Shown: positions 9,601 through 19,030, counted from the stretch's first letter. The stretch: DNA of 64,000 bases from Janthinobacterium sp. 61 (GCF_002846335.1 NZ_PJMQ01000001.1:4774001-4838000); one strand, 5' to 3'. Numbers and translations: made by a program. The notes: generated by a model from the letters alone, not told the origin.

Positions 9601-12600
9601 AGTTGGCGCGCCATGTGGTGCTCGCCCGCGCTGGCGCTGGCCACCTTTGCTGCCTTGCTGCACTGGCGCGCGGAAGCGTTGCCGGCCGCCGCCGTGGTGC
9701 TGCTGCTATGGCTGGCCGCACCTGCCATCGCCTGGTGGATCAGCCGCCCCATCGAACGGGCCGTGGCGCGCCTGTCGGCCGAGCAGGGGCGCTTCCTGCA
9801 TGGCGTGGCGCGCAAGACCTGGGCGTATTTCGATACTTTCGTCGGTCCCGATGATCACTGGCTGCCGCCCGATAACATGCAGGAGCATCCGAGCCTGGTG
9901 GTAGCGCACCGCACCTCGCCGACGAATATCGGCCTGGCGCTGCTGGCCAACCTGACGGCCTACGACTTCGGCTATGTCACCATGGGCCAGTTGATCGAGC
10001 GCAGTCGCGCCACCTTGCATAGCATGGGGGAACTGGAACGCTTTCAGGGGCATTTCTATAACTGGTACGACACGCAAACGCTCAAGGCGCTGCAGCCGAT
10101 GTACATCTCGACGGTCGACAGCGGCAACCTGGCCGGCCATCTGCTGACCTTGCAGCCTGGTCTGGTGGAACTGTACGACGCCCCCATCATGGGGCCACAG
10201 ATCGTCGATGGCATCCGCACGACGGCGCAGGTACTGCAGGAGTTCATTGCCGCCGAAGGCGAAGGCCAGGAGGTGCGCTCATCGCTGGCGCTGCTGCAAA
10301 TGCCGGCCGCGCCAGCCAGCCTGGCCGAATGGCATGCCTACCTGAGTACCGCGAATGGCGCAGCCGACGCGCTGCTGTCGCTGACCCTGCAAAGCGAGGA
10401 TGGCGAGCGGTCCATGTGGAGCGGTGCGCTGGCGCGCCAGTGCCGCGCGGCGCTGGCCGAATTGCTGCAACTGGCGCCGTGGGCGGCGCAGGCTGGCATT
10501 GATGCGGCGTGGCTGCGCGTGCCGACCCTGCGCGAACTGGCCAAACTGGACGTGGCGGAAGGTACGCCGCCCGAGCTGGCGGCATTGTTGGCGCAAGGCC
10601 GCGAGCAGGCGGGTCGCCACATGCGCGACATCGCCCACGCGGCGGGCCAGGCGCGCGACTTCGCGCAGATCGAATACGCTTTCCTGTACAACCCGTCGAC
10701 AAAACTGCTGGCCATCGGCTACAACGTCAGCGAACGGCGGCTCGACCCCAGCTACTACGATTTGCTGGCCTCCGAAGTACGCCTGGCCAGCTTCATCGCC
10801 ATCGCCCAGGGACAGCTGCCGCAGGAGCACTGGTTTGCCCTGGGCCGCCAGCTATGCATGGTGGCCGGCCAGCCCGTGCTGCTGTCATGGAGCGGCTCGA
10901 TGTTCGAGTACCTGATGCCGCTGCTGGTGATGCCTAATTATCCGAATACCCTGCTCGACCAGACTTACCACTCCGTCATCGAGGCGCAGATCGACTATGG
11001 CCGCCAGCGCGACGTGCCGTGGGGGATTTCCGAATCCGGCTACAACACGGTCGACGCCAGCCTGAATTACCAGTATCGCGCCTTTGGCGTGCCGGGGCTG
11101 GGCCTGAAGCGGGGCCTGGGCGACGACCTGGTGGTGGCGCCGTACGCCAGCATGATGGGCCTGATGGTGCAGCCGGAAGCGTCGTGCCAGAACTTGCAGC
11201 GCATGCAGGCGGCCGGCTACATGGGCCGCTACGGGTTTTTTGAAGCCATCGATTTCACCACCGCGCGCCTGCCGCGCGGGCAGAGCAGCGCCGTCATCCG
11301 CTCCTTCATGGTGCATCATCAGGGCATGGGTTTCCTGGCCCTCAGCTACCTTTTGCACGACCGCCCCATGCAGCGCCGCTTTGAGTCCGATCCGCTGCTG
11401 CAATCGGCCTTGCTGGTGCTGCAGGAACGTACGCCGCAGGCAGGTGCGTTTTACTCGAACACGGCCGAACTGGCGGTGCTGCGCAGCGGCGCGTCCGAGC
11501 AGGCCATGCCGATGCGTATCCTCACGCAGGCCAACAGCGCCGTGCCTGAAACGCAGTTGCTGTCGAATGGCCGCTACCACGTCATGGTAAGCAATGCTGG
11601 CGGCAGCTATAGCCGTTGGAAAGACTTGTCCGTGACGCGCTGGCGCGAGGACAGCACGCGCGACAACTGGGGCAACTTCTGCTATTTGCGCGACCTCGAC
11701 GACGGTGCCGTCTGGTCCACCATGTACCAGCCCACGTTGGCCGAGCCGAAGAATTACGAAGTGATTTTCTCCGAGGGACGCGCGGAATTTCGCCGTGCCG
11801 ACCATGGTCTCGACTTGTACACGGAAATCGTCGTCTCGCCCGAGGACGACATCGAAATCCGGCGTACGCGCATCAGCAATAATTCGAACCGCCAGCGGCG
11901 CATCGAGATCACCAGCTTTGCCGAAGTGGTGATGGCGCCGGCGGCGGCCGATGCGGCCCACCCCGCGTTCAGCAAGTTGTTCGTGCAGACGGAAATCCTC
12001 GCGCATGAAAATGCGATTTTGTGCACGCGTCGGCCCCGCTCGAAGGACGAGCAGATGCCGTGGTTGCTGCATGTGATGACCGTGCACGATATCGAGCACT
12101 ATGCCGTGTCGTTCGAGACGGACCGCGCGCGTTTCATCGGCCGCGGCAACACGGCGCAACTGCCGCAGGCACTGCAGGAGAGTGGCCCGCTGGCTGGCGG
12201 CCACGGCTCCGTGCTCGACCCCATCGTGGCCATCCGTTACGTCATCACGCTTGAACCCGACCAGGCAGTGACGGTCGACAGCGTGACCGGCATGGTGGAG
12301 CAGCGCGATGCGGCGTTGCACCTGATCGATAAATACCAGGATCGCCATCTGGCTGACCGCGTGTTCGAGCTGGCCTGGACGCACAGCCAGGTAGTGCTGC
12401 GCCAGTTGAATGCCAGCGAAGCCGATGCGCAGCTGTATGCGCGCCTTGCCAATGCCGTGATCTATGCGAATGCGGCCTTGCGTGCCGAGGCGGGCATCCT
12501 GATCAAGAACCAGCGCGGCCAGTCCGGCCTGTGGGCGTATGCCATCTCGGGTGACCTGCCCATCGTGCTGTTGCAGATACGCGACGTAGCCAATATCGAA

Positions 12601-15366
12601 CTGGCGCGCCAGATGGTGCAGGCGCATGCCTACTGGCGCCTGAAAGGGCTGGTGGTGGACCTGGTGATCTGGTGTGAGGACCAGTCGGGCTACCGCCAGC
12701 TGCTGCACGACCAGATCATGGGCCTGATCGCCTCGGGCATCGATGCGCAGGCGATCGACCGCCCGGGCGGCATCTTCGTACGCCAGGCCGAGCAGATCGC
12801 CAATGAAGACCGCATCTTGCTGCAATCGGTGGCGCGCGCCATCATCAGCGACCTGCGCGGTACCCTGGCCGAGCAGGTCAAGCGCCCTCCCAGCCCCGTG
12901 CTGCGCATGCCGCCGCTGCTGCAGGATCCGGCCCGTGAACATGGCGGCGTGCCGTACCAGGCACCAAAGCGCGAGTTGATCCTGGAAAATGGCCTGGGCG
13001 GTTTCACGCCCGACGGGCGCGAATACGTGATTACCACTGGCGAAGGCAAACAGACGCCGGCGCCATGGTCGAACGTGCTGGCCAATGCGCAATTTGGCAC
13101 GGTGGTGTCCGAAGGCGGCCAGGCGTATACATGGAGCGAGAATGCGCATGAATTCCGTTTGACACCATGGCAAAACGACCCCGTTTCCGACTTGTCCGGC
13201 GAAGCGTTTTACGTGCGCGACGAGCAGAGTGGCCAGTTCTGGTCGCCGTCGGCCCTGCCGGCGCGCGGCAGCGGCGACTACGTGACACGTCACGGCTTCG
13301 GCTACAGCATTTTCGAACACAGCGAGGGCGGCATCGCCACCGAACTGTGCACCTATGTGGCGCTGGACGCGGCGGTCAAATACTCCGTCATCAAGGTGCG
13401 CAACGACAGCGGCGTGCCGCGCCGGCTTTCCGTCACGGGCTATGTGGAATGGGTACTTGCCGATCTGCGCGCCAAGTCCGGCATGCATGTGGCCACCGAA
13501 GTCGACACCATCAGCGGCGCGCTGTTTGCGCGCAATAACTACAACACGGAGTTTTCCGGTCGTGTCGGCTTTTTCAATACTGACGCCAGCATCCGCTCCA
13601 TCACTTGCGACCGCAATGAATTCATCGGCCGCAACGGCAGTCTGGCACAGCCGGCGGCGCTGCGGCGCGTGCGCCTGTCCGGCAAGGCGGGCACTGGGCT
13701 GGACCCGTGCGCGGCGATCCAGGTACCGTTTGAACTGCAGCCGGGGCAGGAGCGTGAAATTGTCTTCCTCCTTGGCGTGGGCGGTCGCCGCAATGCCGAC
13801 GCCAGTACCATGGTGCAGCGCCATGCGGGCAAGGATGCGGCGCGCAATGCCCTCGACGCGGTGCGCGCGCACTGGGAGAGTACCCTGAGTGCCGTGCGCA
13901 TCGAAACGCCCGATCCGTCGCTGGATGTGATCGCCAATGGCTGGCTGATGTACCAGACCATTGCCTGCCGTTTGTGGGCGCGCAGCGGCTATTACCAGTC
14001 GGGTGGCGCGTATGGTTTCCGCGACCAGCTGCAAGATGCGATGGCCATGATCCACACGGCGCCGCAATTGTTGCGCGGCCATTTGCTGCTGTGCGCGGCG
14101 CACCAGTTTGTCGAAGGCGACGTACAGCATTGGTGGCATCCGCCATCGGACCGGGGCGTACGCACGCACTGCTCCGACGATTACCTGTGGCTGCCGCTGG
14201 CTGCTTGCCGCTATGTGATCGCCACGGGCGACGTCAATGTGCTGTCCGAAGTGGCGCCCTTCATCGAGGGGCGCGCCCTCAAGCCTGACGAGGATTCGTA
14301 TTACGACCTGCCCGTGCGTTCGGGCGAGTCGGCCGACCTGTACGAGCACTGCGTGCGCGCTATCCGCCATGGCCTGCGCCTGGGCGTGCACGGCTTGCCC
14401 CTGATGGGTTCGTGCGACTGGAATGACGGCATGGACAAGGTGGGTGAGCATGGCAAGGGCGAGAGCGTCTGGCTGGCCTTCTTCCTGTACGAAGTACTGC
14501 AGCGCTTCGCCGAGGTGGCCATGCTGCGCGGCGATGCGGCGTTTGCCCAGTTCTGCCGCGACGAAGCCGCCAAGCTGGCGGCCAATGTCGAGGAACACGC
14601 GTGGGATGGCGAGTGGTACCGACGTGCCTACTTCGACGACGGCACGCCATTGGGATCGCACACCAACGAGGAATGCCAGATCGATTCGATTTCGCAAAGC
14701 TGGGGCGTGCTGTCGGGCGCGGCCAACAAGGAGCGTGTCGCCGGCGCCATGCGCCAGGTCGATGCGCGCCTGGTTCGGCGTGACTCTGGAGTGATCCAGC
14801 TGCTCGATCCACCGTTCGACAAATCCAGCCTCAATCCCGGCTATATCCGTGGCTATGTGCCGGGCGTGCGCGAGAATGGTGGCCAGTACACGCATGCAGC
14901 TATCTGGACGGCAATGGCGTTTGCCCGCATGGGAGAGAGTGAGAAGGCGTGGGAACTGCTGCGCATGATCAATCCCGTGCGCCACGGTGTTGACGCGCAG
15001 GCTGTAGCGCGCTACAAGGTCGAACCGTACGTGGTGACGGCCGACGTGTATGCCGTGGCGCCGCACGTGGGACGGGGAGGCTGGAGCTGGTACACGGGAT
15101 CGTCGGGTTGGCTGTACCGGCTGATCGTCGAATCCCTGCTCGGCTTGACGCGCGAAGCGAATGTGCTGCACCTGCGGCCGGCCATGCCGGGCGAGTGGGA
15201 CAGCTTCAAGATGCAGTACCGATTCGGCGCCAGCAGCTATGCCATCACGGTGGAGCGTGCGCAGGGGCGGCCGGCGGGGCTGTCGCTCGATGGCGTCGCG
15301 CAGGGCGGCAACAGCATCGCGCTGCGCGACGAGGGCCGCGAGTATGCGGTGCTACTGCTGGTCTAG
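6634..15366 (+). CDS. ndvB: Cyclic beta-1,2-glucan synthase
   Basis: At about 2,910 residues this is by far the largest gene here, and it matches the size and architecture of NdvB/ChvB/Cgs, which builds osmoregulated periplasmic cyclic beta-1,2-glucans. An N-terminal region is followed by membrane helices near residues 430-500. The GT84 glycosyltransferase domain shows D679-T-D681 and an RRQRW motif at 824-828. More helices follow near 870-920 and 990-1040. The C-terminal half holds repeated carbohydrate-binding and GH94 phosphorylase-like domains, with the catalytic-site motif SCDWNDGMD at 2593-2601, which controls ring size in characterised homologues. UDP-glucose is the expected donor. The start is uncertain: the frame is open from a TTG at 6502, and I chose the ATG at 6634 because the preceding residues do not resemble the family. 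Confidence 0.92.
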   Translation: MAAADCLRAPSEAKLKEYTAVVTQQIKERLSKFKESFRDHPHVPDSFDAARDDALPLRSELFSAMQMAAHGKNVAAGHAVGKHHGRDRLLARLADNAALITATINELTATVKSGRQVTPASEWLLDNFYLIEEQIRTTRRHLPKNYSKELPRLTSGVDAGCPRVYKIALEIISHGDGRVDLENLCHFIEAYQDVATLTLGELWAVPIMLRLALIENLRRVAVRVADDRMQRDLANTWADQMTDIAERNPSGLILLVADMARSNPPMTSAFVAELSRRLQGQSSSLTLALSWLTHKLAESGLTLEQQVQSEIGQQAADQVSIANSIGSLRFLGTMDWQEFVETMSVVEQTLRLDPAGTYGLMDFATRDSYRHAIERIARRSARSEVEVAEMVVQLAHTHGNGNDARRGHIGFYLVGRGVLVLEKQAGAKLPFIEALQHTARAAPLAVYLGAISFLTLATSALLLERAVRHGVQGWPLAALGALALLGSSQLAVAVVNWLATLMTSPHPLPRMDYQAGIPSDARGIVVVPTLIYSEENVAALCEALEVRYLANRDPNLRFCLLTDFVDASAQTMPGDEALLRQAQETIRGLNDKYRVEGAEFKGNGEPADRDELGHAGPFLLLHRPRLWNSQQNAWMGQERKRGKLSDLHAFLRGGARDKFSLVEGELRGLRTIRYVITLDTDTQLPRDAAREFIATMMHPLNRPVLDAAGTRVVAGYGILQPRVAVALPSANASRYELLCGGEPGIDPYTRTVSDLYQDVFYEGSFIGKGIYDLDMFERVLGQRLPDNKILSHDLLEGCYLRAGLLSDSQLYEEYPARYDADVSRRQRWIRGDWQLIGWLLGRVPGRAGKRERNPLSMLSRWKLFDNLRRSVVAPATTLSLLLVWGFLPHVAFWSAAVLAIIFLPPVFSALYDLLRKPRDTLWRQHLAAFERRCGVQFSHAMLTLVFLPYEAWISLDAIARTLWRLGVSHKHLLDWRASNLHTASGSQGDSWRAMWCSPALALATFAALLHWRAEALPAAAVVLLLWLAAPAIAWWISRPIERAVARLSAEQGRFLHGVARKTWAYFDTFVGPDDHWLPPDNMQEHPSLVVAHRTSPTNIGLALLANLTAYDFGYVTMGQLIERSRATLHSMGELERFQGHFYNWYDTQTLKALQPMYISTVDSGNLAGHLLTLQPGLVELYDAPIMGPQIVDGIRTTAQVLQEFIAAEGEGQEVRSSLALLQMPAAPASLAEWHAYLSTANGAADALLSLTLQSEDGERSMWSGALARQCRAALAELLQLAPWAAQAGIDAAWLRVPTLRELAKLDVAEGTPPELAALLAQGREQAGRHMRDIAHAAGQARDFAQIEYAFLYNPSTKLLAIGYNVSERRLDPSYYDLLASEVRLASFIAIAQGQLPQEHWFALGRQLCMVAGQPVLLSWSGSMFEYLMPLLVMPNYPNTLLDQTYHSVIEAQIDYGRQRDVPWGISESGYNTVDASLNYQYRAFGVPGLGLKRGLGDDLVVAPYASMMGLMVQPEASCQNLQRMQAAGYMGRYGFFEAIDFTTARLPRGQSSAVIRSFMVHHQGMGFLALSYLLHDRPMQRRFESDPLLQSALLVLQERTPQAGAFYSNTAELAVLRSGASEQAMPMRILTQANSAVPETQLLSNGRYHVMVSNAGGSYSRWKDLSVTRWREDSTRDNWGNFCYLRDLDDGAVWSTMYQPTLAEPKNYEVIFSEGRAEFRRADHGLDLYTEIVVSPEDDIEIRRTRISNNSNRQRRIEITSFAEVVMAPAAADAAHPAFSKLFVQTEILAHENAILCTRRPRSKDEQMPWLLHVMTVHDIEHYAVSFETDRARFIGRGNTAQLPQALQESGPLAGGHGSVLDPIVAIRYVITLEPDQAVTVDSVTGMVEQRDAALHLIDKYQDRHLADRVFELAWTHSQVVLRQLNASEADAQLYARLANAVIYANAALRAEAGILIKNQRGQSGLWAYAISGDLPIVLLQIRDVANIELARQMVQAHAYWRLKGLVVDLVIWCEDQSGYRQLLHDQIMGLIASGIDAQAIDRPGGIFVRQAEQIANEDRILLQSVARAIISDLRGTLAEQVKRPPSPVLRMPPLLQDPAREHGGVPYQAPKRELILENGLGGFTPDGREYVITTGEGKQTPAPWSNVLANAQFGTVVSEGGQAYTWSENAHEFRLTPWQNDPVSDLSGEAFYVRDEQSGQFWSPSALPARGSGDYVTRHGFGYSIFEHSEGGIATELCTYVALDAAVKYSVIKVRNDSGVPRRLSVTGYVEWVLADLRAKSGMHVATEVDTISGALFARNNYNTEFSGRVGFFNTDASIRSITCDRNEFIGRNGSLAQPAALRRVRLSGKAGTGLDPCAAIQVPFELQPGQEREIVFLLGVGGRRNADASTMVQRHAGKDAARNALDAVRAHWESTLSAVRIETPDPSLDVIANGWLMYQTIACRLWARSGYYQSGGAYGFRDQLQDAMAMIHTAPQLLRGHLLLCAAHQFVEGDVQHWWHPPSDRGVRTHCSDDYLWLPLAACRYVIATGDVNVLSEVAPFIEGRALKPDEDSYYDLPVRSGESADLYEHCVRAIRHGLRLGVHGLPLMGSCDWNDGMDKVGEHGKGESVWLAFFLYEVLQRFAEVAMLRGDAAFAQFCRDEAAKLAANVEEHAWDGEWYRRAYFDDGTPLGSHTNEECQIDSISQSWGVLSGAANKERVAGAMRQVDARLVRRDSGVIQLLDPPFDKSSLNPGYIRGYVPGVRENGGQYTHAAIWTAMAFARMGESEKAWELLRMINPVRHGVDAQAVARYKVEPYVVTADVYAVAPHVGRGGWSWYTGSSGWLYRLIVESLLGLTREANVLHLRPAMPGEWDSFKMQYRFGASSYAITVERAQGRPAGLSLDGVAQGGNSIALRDEGREYAVLLLV

Positions 15367-15578
15367 TCTTGCCACGTGTCGTGTTCCGGACGGCGCCGGC
15401 CAATCAGCAGGATCAGGCCGGCGCCCAGCAACAGCAGGTCGCGCGTGGAGACTTCGTTCGCGGTGGGGCGTGCGGCGTGCGTGGCAGCTGCCTGGCGTTG
15501 CGTATGGGGGGCTGCGGCGCCGGCCTGGCTTGCGTAGGCGGCCAGGCACAGCGCCGCCATCTTTCCATTCAAATGCAT
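15363..15578 (-). CDS. Small exported protein with C-terminal membrane segment
   Basis: A 71-residue protein with a signal-like N-terminus (KMAALCLAAYASQAGA), a polar Ala/Thr-rich middle, and a C-terminal hydrophobic helix (LLLLGAGLILLIG) immediately followed by RRRP. That tail resembles sorted-protein anchors such as PEP-CTERM, but the PEP box is absent. The ATG at 15578 has GAGG six bases upstream, a good ribosome site. Its TAG at 15363-15365 shares a CTAG palindrome with the stop of the glucan synthase, so the two genes are tail to tail with overlapping stop codons. No family is recognised. Confidence 0.6.
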   Translation of the reverse strand: MHLNGKMAALCLAAYASQAGAAAPHTQRQAAATHAARPTANEVSTRDLLLLGAGLILLIGRRRPEHDTWQD

Positions 15579-15593
15579 ACATTCCTCAAGAAA

Positions 15594-15621
15594 GCGCGCT
15601 GACCAATCGGGACCAGCGCGC
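15594..15621 (-). other. Hairpin upstream of the small exported protein
   Basis: GCGCGCTG at 15594-15601 pairs with CAGCGCGC at 15614-15621 around a 12-base loop. On the minus strand it ends a few bases upstream of the ribosome site of the 71-residue gene, so it could sit in its leader or be an operator. Confidence 0.4.
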
Positions 15622-15704
15622 CGGTATTCAAGTCGCTGCCATTGTAATTATGAGCATGAATATTGTAAATGGGAAATTATATGAGGCTGCGTCAGTGTGA
15701 TGCC

Positions 15705-16280
15705 TCAAAATCCCAAGGCCGCGCCCGCGCCCAGCAAGGTTGCCACGCCCAGTATGGCAAAGACCAGCGCCGCGATGCCATGCACCAGGCGCAACGGGAC
15801 GCGGTTGGCGATTTTGTCGCCCAGGTACACGGCCGGTACGTTGGCCAGCATCATGCCGAAGGTGGTGCCTAGCACGACGGAAACAATGTCGTGGTAGCGC
15901 GCCGCCAGCGCCACCGTGGCTACCTGCGTTTTATCTCCCATTTCGGCCATGAAGAAGGCGATCAGGGTGGTCAGGAAGACGCCGTACTTGGCCAGCTTCG
16001 CCTCGTCTTCATCGATCTTGTCGGGAATCAGGGTCCAGGCCGCCATCGCCAGGAATGACACGCCCAGTACCCAGCGCAGCACGTCGGGTCCCAGCATGCT
16101 GGTGATCCAGGCGCCCACGGCGGCGGCGAACGCGTGATTGGCGATGGTGGCGACGAAGATCGCCAGCACGATGGGCAGGGGCCTGCGGAATTTGGCGGCC
16201 AGCAAAAAGGCCAGGAGTTGGGTTTTGTCGCCGATTTCAGCGAGACCGACGATGCCGGTGGAGATGAGGAAAGCTTCCAT
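15705..16280 (-). CDS. GDT1/TMEM165 (UPF0016) family manganese exporter
   Basis: A 191-residue, six-helix inner-membrane protein made of two homologous halves. Each half carries the family signature: EIGDKTQ near residues 15-21 and EMGDKTQ near 112-118. GDT1/TMEM165 proteins transport Mn2+ or Ca2+; the bacterial relative MneA of Vibrio exports manganese. A yybP-ykoY manganese riboswitch lies in the leader of this gene, which makes Mn2+ export the natural reading. The start at 16280 gives the canonical N-terminus; an upstream in-frame start would only add a polar tail. Confidence 0.92.
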   Translation of the reverse strand: MEAFLISTGIVGLAEIGDKTQLLAFLLAAKFRRPLPIVLAIFVATIANHAFAAAVGAWITSMLGPDVLRWVLGVSFLAMAAWTLIPDKIDEDEAKLAKYGVFLTTLIAFFMAEMGDKTQVATVALAARYHDIVSVVLGTTFGMMLANVPAVYLGDKIANRVPLRLVHGIAALVFAILGVATLLGAGAALGF

Positions 16281-16354
16281 GAGATTGCAAGAGGTACGCG
16301 GGCCGGACGAATTAACCAATGACCCACGGGCGACTCCGGCCCATGCGGCCGCCC

Positions 16355-16462
16355 TGGATCAATGGTCTCGTCAAGTTCTGCAACCACCTGCACCATGGCC
16401 TGCGGGCCAATTATGTTGATACAGGTTCCTGCGGCTGACCGCAGGACGACTACTCCCCAATG
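16355..16462 (-). promoter_or_regulatory. yybP-ykoY manganese riboswitch
   Basis: On the minus strand, about 75 bases before the exporter ATG, the leader shows the hallmarks of this riboswitch in order. These are GGGGAGTAG (complement of 16450-16458), a GC-rich hairpin CCTGCGGTCAGCCGCAGG, the loop ATCAACATAATTGGC, a further stem, and the closing GACGAGACCATTGATC (complement of 16357-16372). The class binds Mn2+ and turns on manganese efflux genes. A TATCAT -10-like hexamer lies just upstream (complement of 16474-16479). Confidence 0.9.
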
Positions 16463-16615
16463 TTCGAGGCGCATGATACGCCAATGCCGGCGTCGGCGCC
16501 AGTGCCGCCGGCGCGCGGCGGGGCCTTGTGTGTGGGACTTCGACAACAATGATCGATTTGCAAACAGACTCGACTTAGAATGCAGTTTGTCCACCACTCC
16601 CAGATGGAATGCGCC

Positions 16616-18997
16616 ATGCCGGTCCTTGTCCGCTTGCTTGCCTTGTGTTTGACCCTGTTTGCCCCTTTGCCCGGCCTGTGCGCCGCCGCCCCTTTCGATG
16701 ACAAGTTCCGCCAGCTGGAAGAATTGCTGCCCACGCCCAACGCTTATCGCACCGCCTCAGGCGCGCCGGGCCACGCCTACTGGCAGCAGCGCGCCGACTA
16801 CGTTATCCGCGCCACCTTGGACGAAACGCGCCGCGAAATCACGGCCAGCGAACAGATCACCTATCACAACCGCTCGCCGGACAGCCTCGCGTATCTGTGG
16901 CTGCAGCTGGACCAGAATGGCTTGCGCCAGGATGCCGACCAGCGCCGCGTCCTGAGCGCGCCGTCGCGTCAGGCCTGGCTCAGTGGCACTGAAGAGGAGG
17001 CGCTGAAATTCGAGGACTTGCGCGCCATCCATGCGGGCCGCGAGTTTGATGGCGGGTTCAAGCTCACCGCCGTGAAAGCGGCCAGCGGCAAAGCCTTGCC
17101 GTATGTGGTCAACCAGACCATGCTGCGCATCGATTTGCCCGTGGCGCTGGCGCCCGGCCAGAGTATCAGCTTTGGCATCGACTGGTCCTATAAAGTCAAT
17201 GACCAGAAGGTGCTGGTGGAGCGCTCCGGCTATGAATATTTTGAAGACGACAAGAACACGATTTTCCAGATCGCACAGTGGTTTCCGCGCATGGCCGCGT
17301 ATTACGACGCTGCCGGCTGGCAGCACAAGCAGTTCCTCGGTTCCGGTGAATTCACCCTGGAGTTTGGCGACTACGAGCTGTACCTGACAGTGCCGGGTGA
17401 TCACGTCGTCGCCGCCACGGGCGAGCTGCAAAATCCTGCTAGCGTGTTGAGCGCGGCGCAGCGCGAGCGTCTGGCGCGGGCGAAAAACAGCAATACGCCG
17501 CTGCTGGTGATCACGCCTGCCGAGGCGCTTGCGGCGGAAAAGGGCCGGACGGCGGGGATGAAAACCTGGCACTTCAAGGCGGCCAATGTGCGCGACGTGG
17601 CGTGGGCGTCGAGCCGCAAGTTCATTTGGGATGCGCAGGGACTGGACAGTGGCGGCAAGCGCGTGATGGCCATGTCCTACTATCCGAACGAGGGCAACCC
17701 GCTGTGGCAGCAGTACAGCACGCGCGCCGTCGTGCACGCCATCGAGCAGTACAACAAGTACAGTTTCGACTATCCGTATCCGAACGCGATTTCCGTCAAT
17801 GGCGCCGTGGGCGGCATGGAGTATCCGATGATCTCGTTCAATGGCGGGCGCCCCGTGAAGGACAAGAAGACGGGCGAGCTCACGTATTCGAAGACGGCGA
17901 AATATGACCTGATTGGCGTGATCATCCACGAAGTGGGACACAATTACTTCCCCATGATCGTCAACTCGGACGAGCGCCAGTGGACGTGGATGGACGAGGG
18001 CCTCAATTCCTTCCTGCAGTACTTGGCCGAGCAGGCGTGGGAAGAGCATTTCCCCTCCTGGAATGGCGAGCCGCGCAAGATCGTTGACTACATGCGCAGC
18101 CAGAACCAGGTGCCCATCATGACCAATTCCGAGTCCTTGCTGCAGTTCACGGCGAATGCCTACGACAAGCCGGCCACTGCGCTCAACATCCTGCGCGAGA
18201 CGATACTTGGGCGTGAACTGTTCGACTTCGCCTTCAAGCAATATGCCTTGCGCTGGAAGTTCAAGCGGCCCACGCCGGCCGATTTTTTCCGCACCATGGA
18301 AGACGCTTCCGGCACGGACCTGGACTGGTTCTGGCGCGGCTGGTTTTATACCACCGATGCGGTTGATATCAGCATTGACGGCATCAGCGAATATGGCGTG
18401 AGCACGAAAAATCCAGAAACGGAAAAGGCGTGGAAGAAGGCGCAGAAGGCCGCGCAGCCCATCTCGATCTCGGACCAGCGCAACAAGGCGCTGCCAAAGA
18501 AGGTTGACCTGGACCCCGCGCTGAAGGACTTCTATAACCGGCACGATGAATTCACGGTCACCAACAAGGACCGCAACAGCTATGCGGAGGAGCAGGAAAC
18601 GCTGGAGCCTTGGGAGCGGAAACTGCTTGAGCAGCGCAATATGGGCAAGCATCTGTACCTGGTCGACTTTTCGAATATTGGCGGCCTGGTGATGCCGCTG
18701 ATCCTGGAAATCGAACTGAAAAGCGGCAAGAAGATCATCGAGCGCGTACCGGCCGAAGTATGGCGTTATTCGCCGCACAAGATCAGCAAGGTCATCATCA
18801 CGGACGAGCCAATGGTGAGCCTGGTGCAAGACCCGTACTGGGAGACGGCCGATATCGACACCAGCAACAACGCCTGGCCGCGAAAAATCACGCCATCGCG
18901 CCTGGAGCTGTTCAAGCTGGACCGCGACAAGAATAACCTGATGAAGGATTTTAATACGCCGCTGAAGGCGCCCGAAGCCAAGGCCGGAACGAAATAG
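16616..18997 (+). CDS. M1-family metallopeptidase, exported
   Basis: A 793-residue protein with a signal peptide (LVRLLALCLTLFAPLPGLC) and a gluzincin core. The zinc ligands are H438-E-V-G-H442 and E461 (HEXXH-18-E), and the exopeptidase-type motif reads GGMEY, not the usual GGMEN. Length and layout fit the large bacterial M1 peptidases with an N-terminal beta-domain and a long C-terminal tail. In-frame starts exist at 16580 and 16604; 16616 puts the signal peptide at the N-terminus. It begins a co-oriented run with a second M1 peptidase and a serine hydrolase, but a terminator follows it. Predicted to act in the periplasm on peptides; the substrate is unknown. Confidence 0.9.
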   Translation: MPVLVRLLALCLTLFAPLPGLCAAAPFDDKFRQLEELLPTPNAYRTASGAPGHAYWQQRADYVIRATLDETRREITASEQITYHNRSPDSLAYLWLQLDQNGLRQDADQRRVLSAPSRQAWLSGTEEEALKFEDLRAIHAGREFDGGFKLTAVKAASGKALPYVVNQTMLRIDLPVALAPGQSISFGIDWSYKVNDQKVLVERSGYEYFEDDKNTIFQIAQWFPRMAAYYDAAGWQHKQFLGSGEFTLEFGDYELYLTVPGDHVVAATGELQNPASVLSAAQRERLARAKNSNTPLLVITPAEALAAEKGRTAGMKTWHFKAANVRDVAWASSRKFIWDAQGLDSGGKRVMAMSYYPNEGNPLWQQYSTRAVVHAIEQYNKYSFDYPYPNAISVNGAVGGMEYPMISFNGGRPVKDKKTGELTYSKTAKYDLIGVIIHEVGHNYFPMIVNSDERQWTWMDEGLNSFLQYLAEQAWEEHFPSWNGEPRKIVDYMRSQNQVPIMTNSESLLQFTANAYDKPATALNILRETILGRELFDFAFKQYALRWKFKRPTPADFFRTMEDASGTDLDWFWRGWFYTTDAVDISIDGISEYGVSTKNPETEKAWKKAQKAAQPISISDQRNKALPKKVDLDPALKDFYNRHDEFTVTNKDRNSYAEEQETLEPWERKLLEQRNMGKHLYLVDFSNIGGLVMPLILEIELKSGKKIIERVPAEVWRYSPHKISKVIITDEPMVSLVQDPYWETADIDTSNNAWPRKITPSRLELFKLDRDKNNLMKDFNTPLKAPEAKAGTK

Positions 18998-19006
18998 TGA
19001 AACAGT

Positions 19007-19030
19007 GCCGGCCAGTCCGGCGTTTTTTTT
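19007..19030 (+). terminator. Intrinsic terminator between the two M1 peptidase genes
   Basis: GCCGG (19007-19011) pairs with CCGGC (19017-19021) around CCAGT, followed by G and eight T residues. Confidence 0.85.

Noticed and set aside
10885-15171. Open frame of 1,428 codons on the minus strand inside the glucan synthase gene
   Set aside because: It mirrors the strongly GC3-biased coding strand, has no recognisable domains and no ribosome site; such antisense frames are a codon-bias effect.
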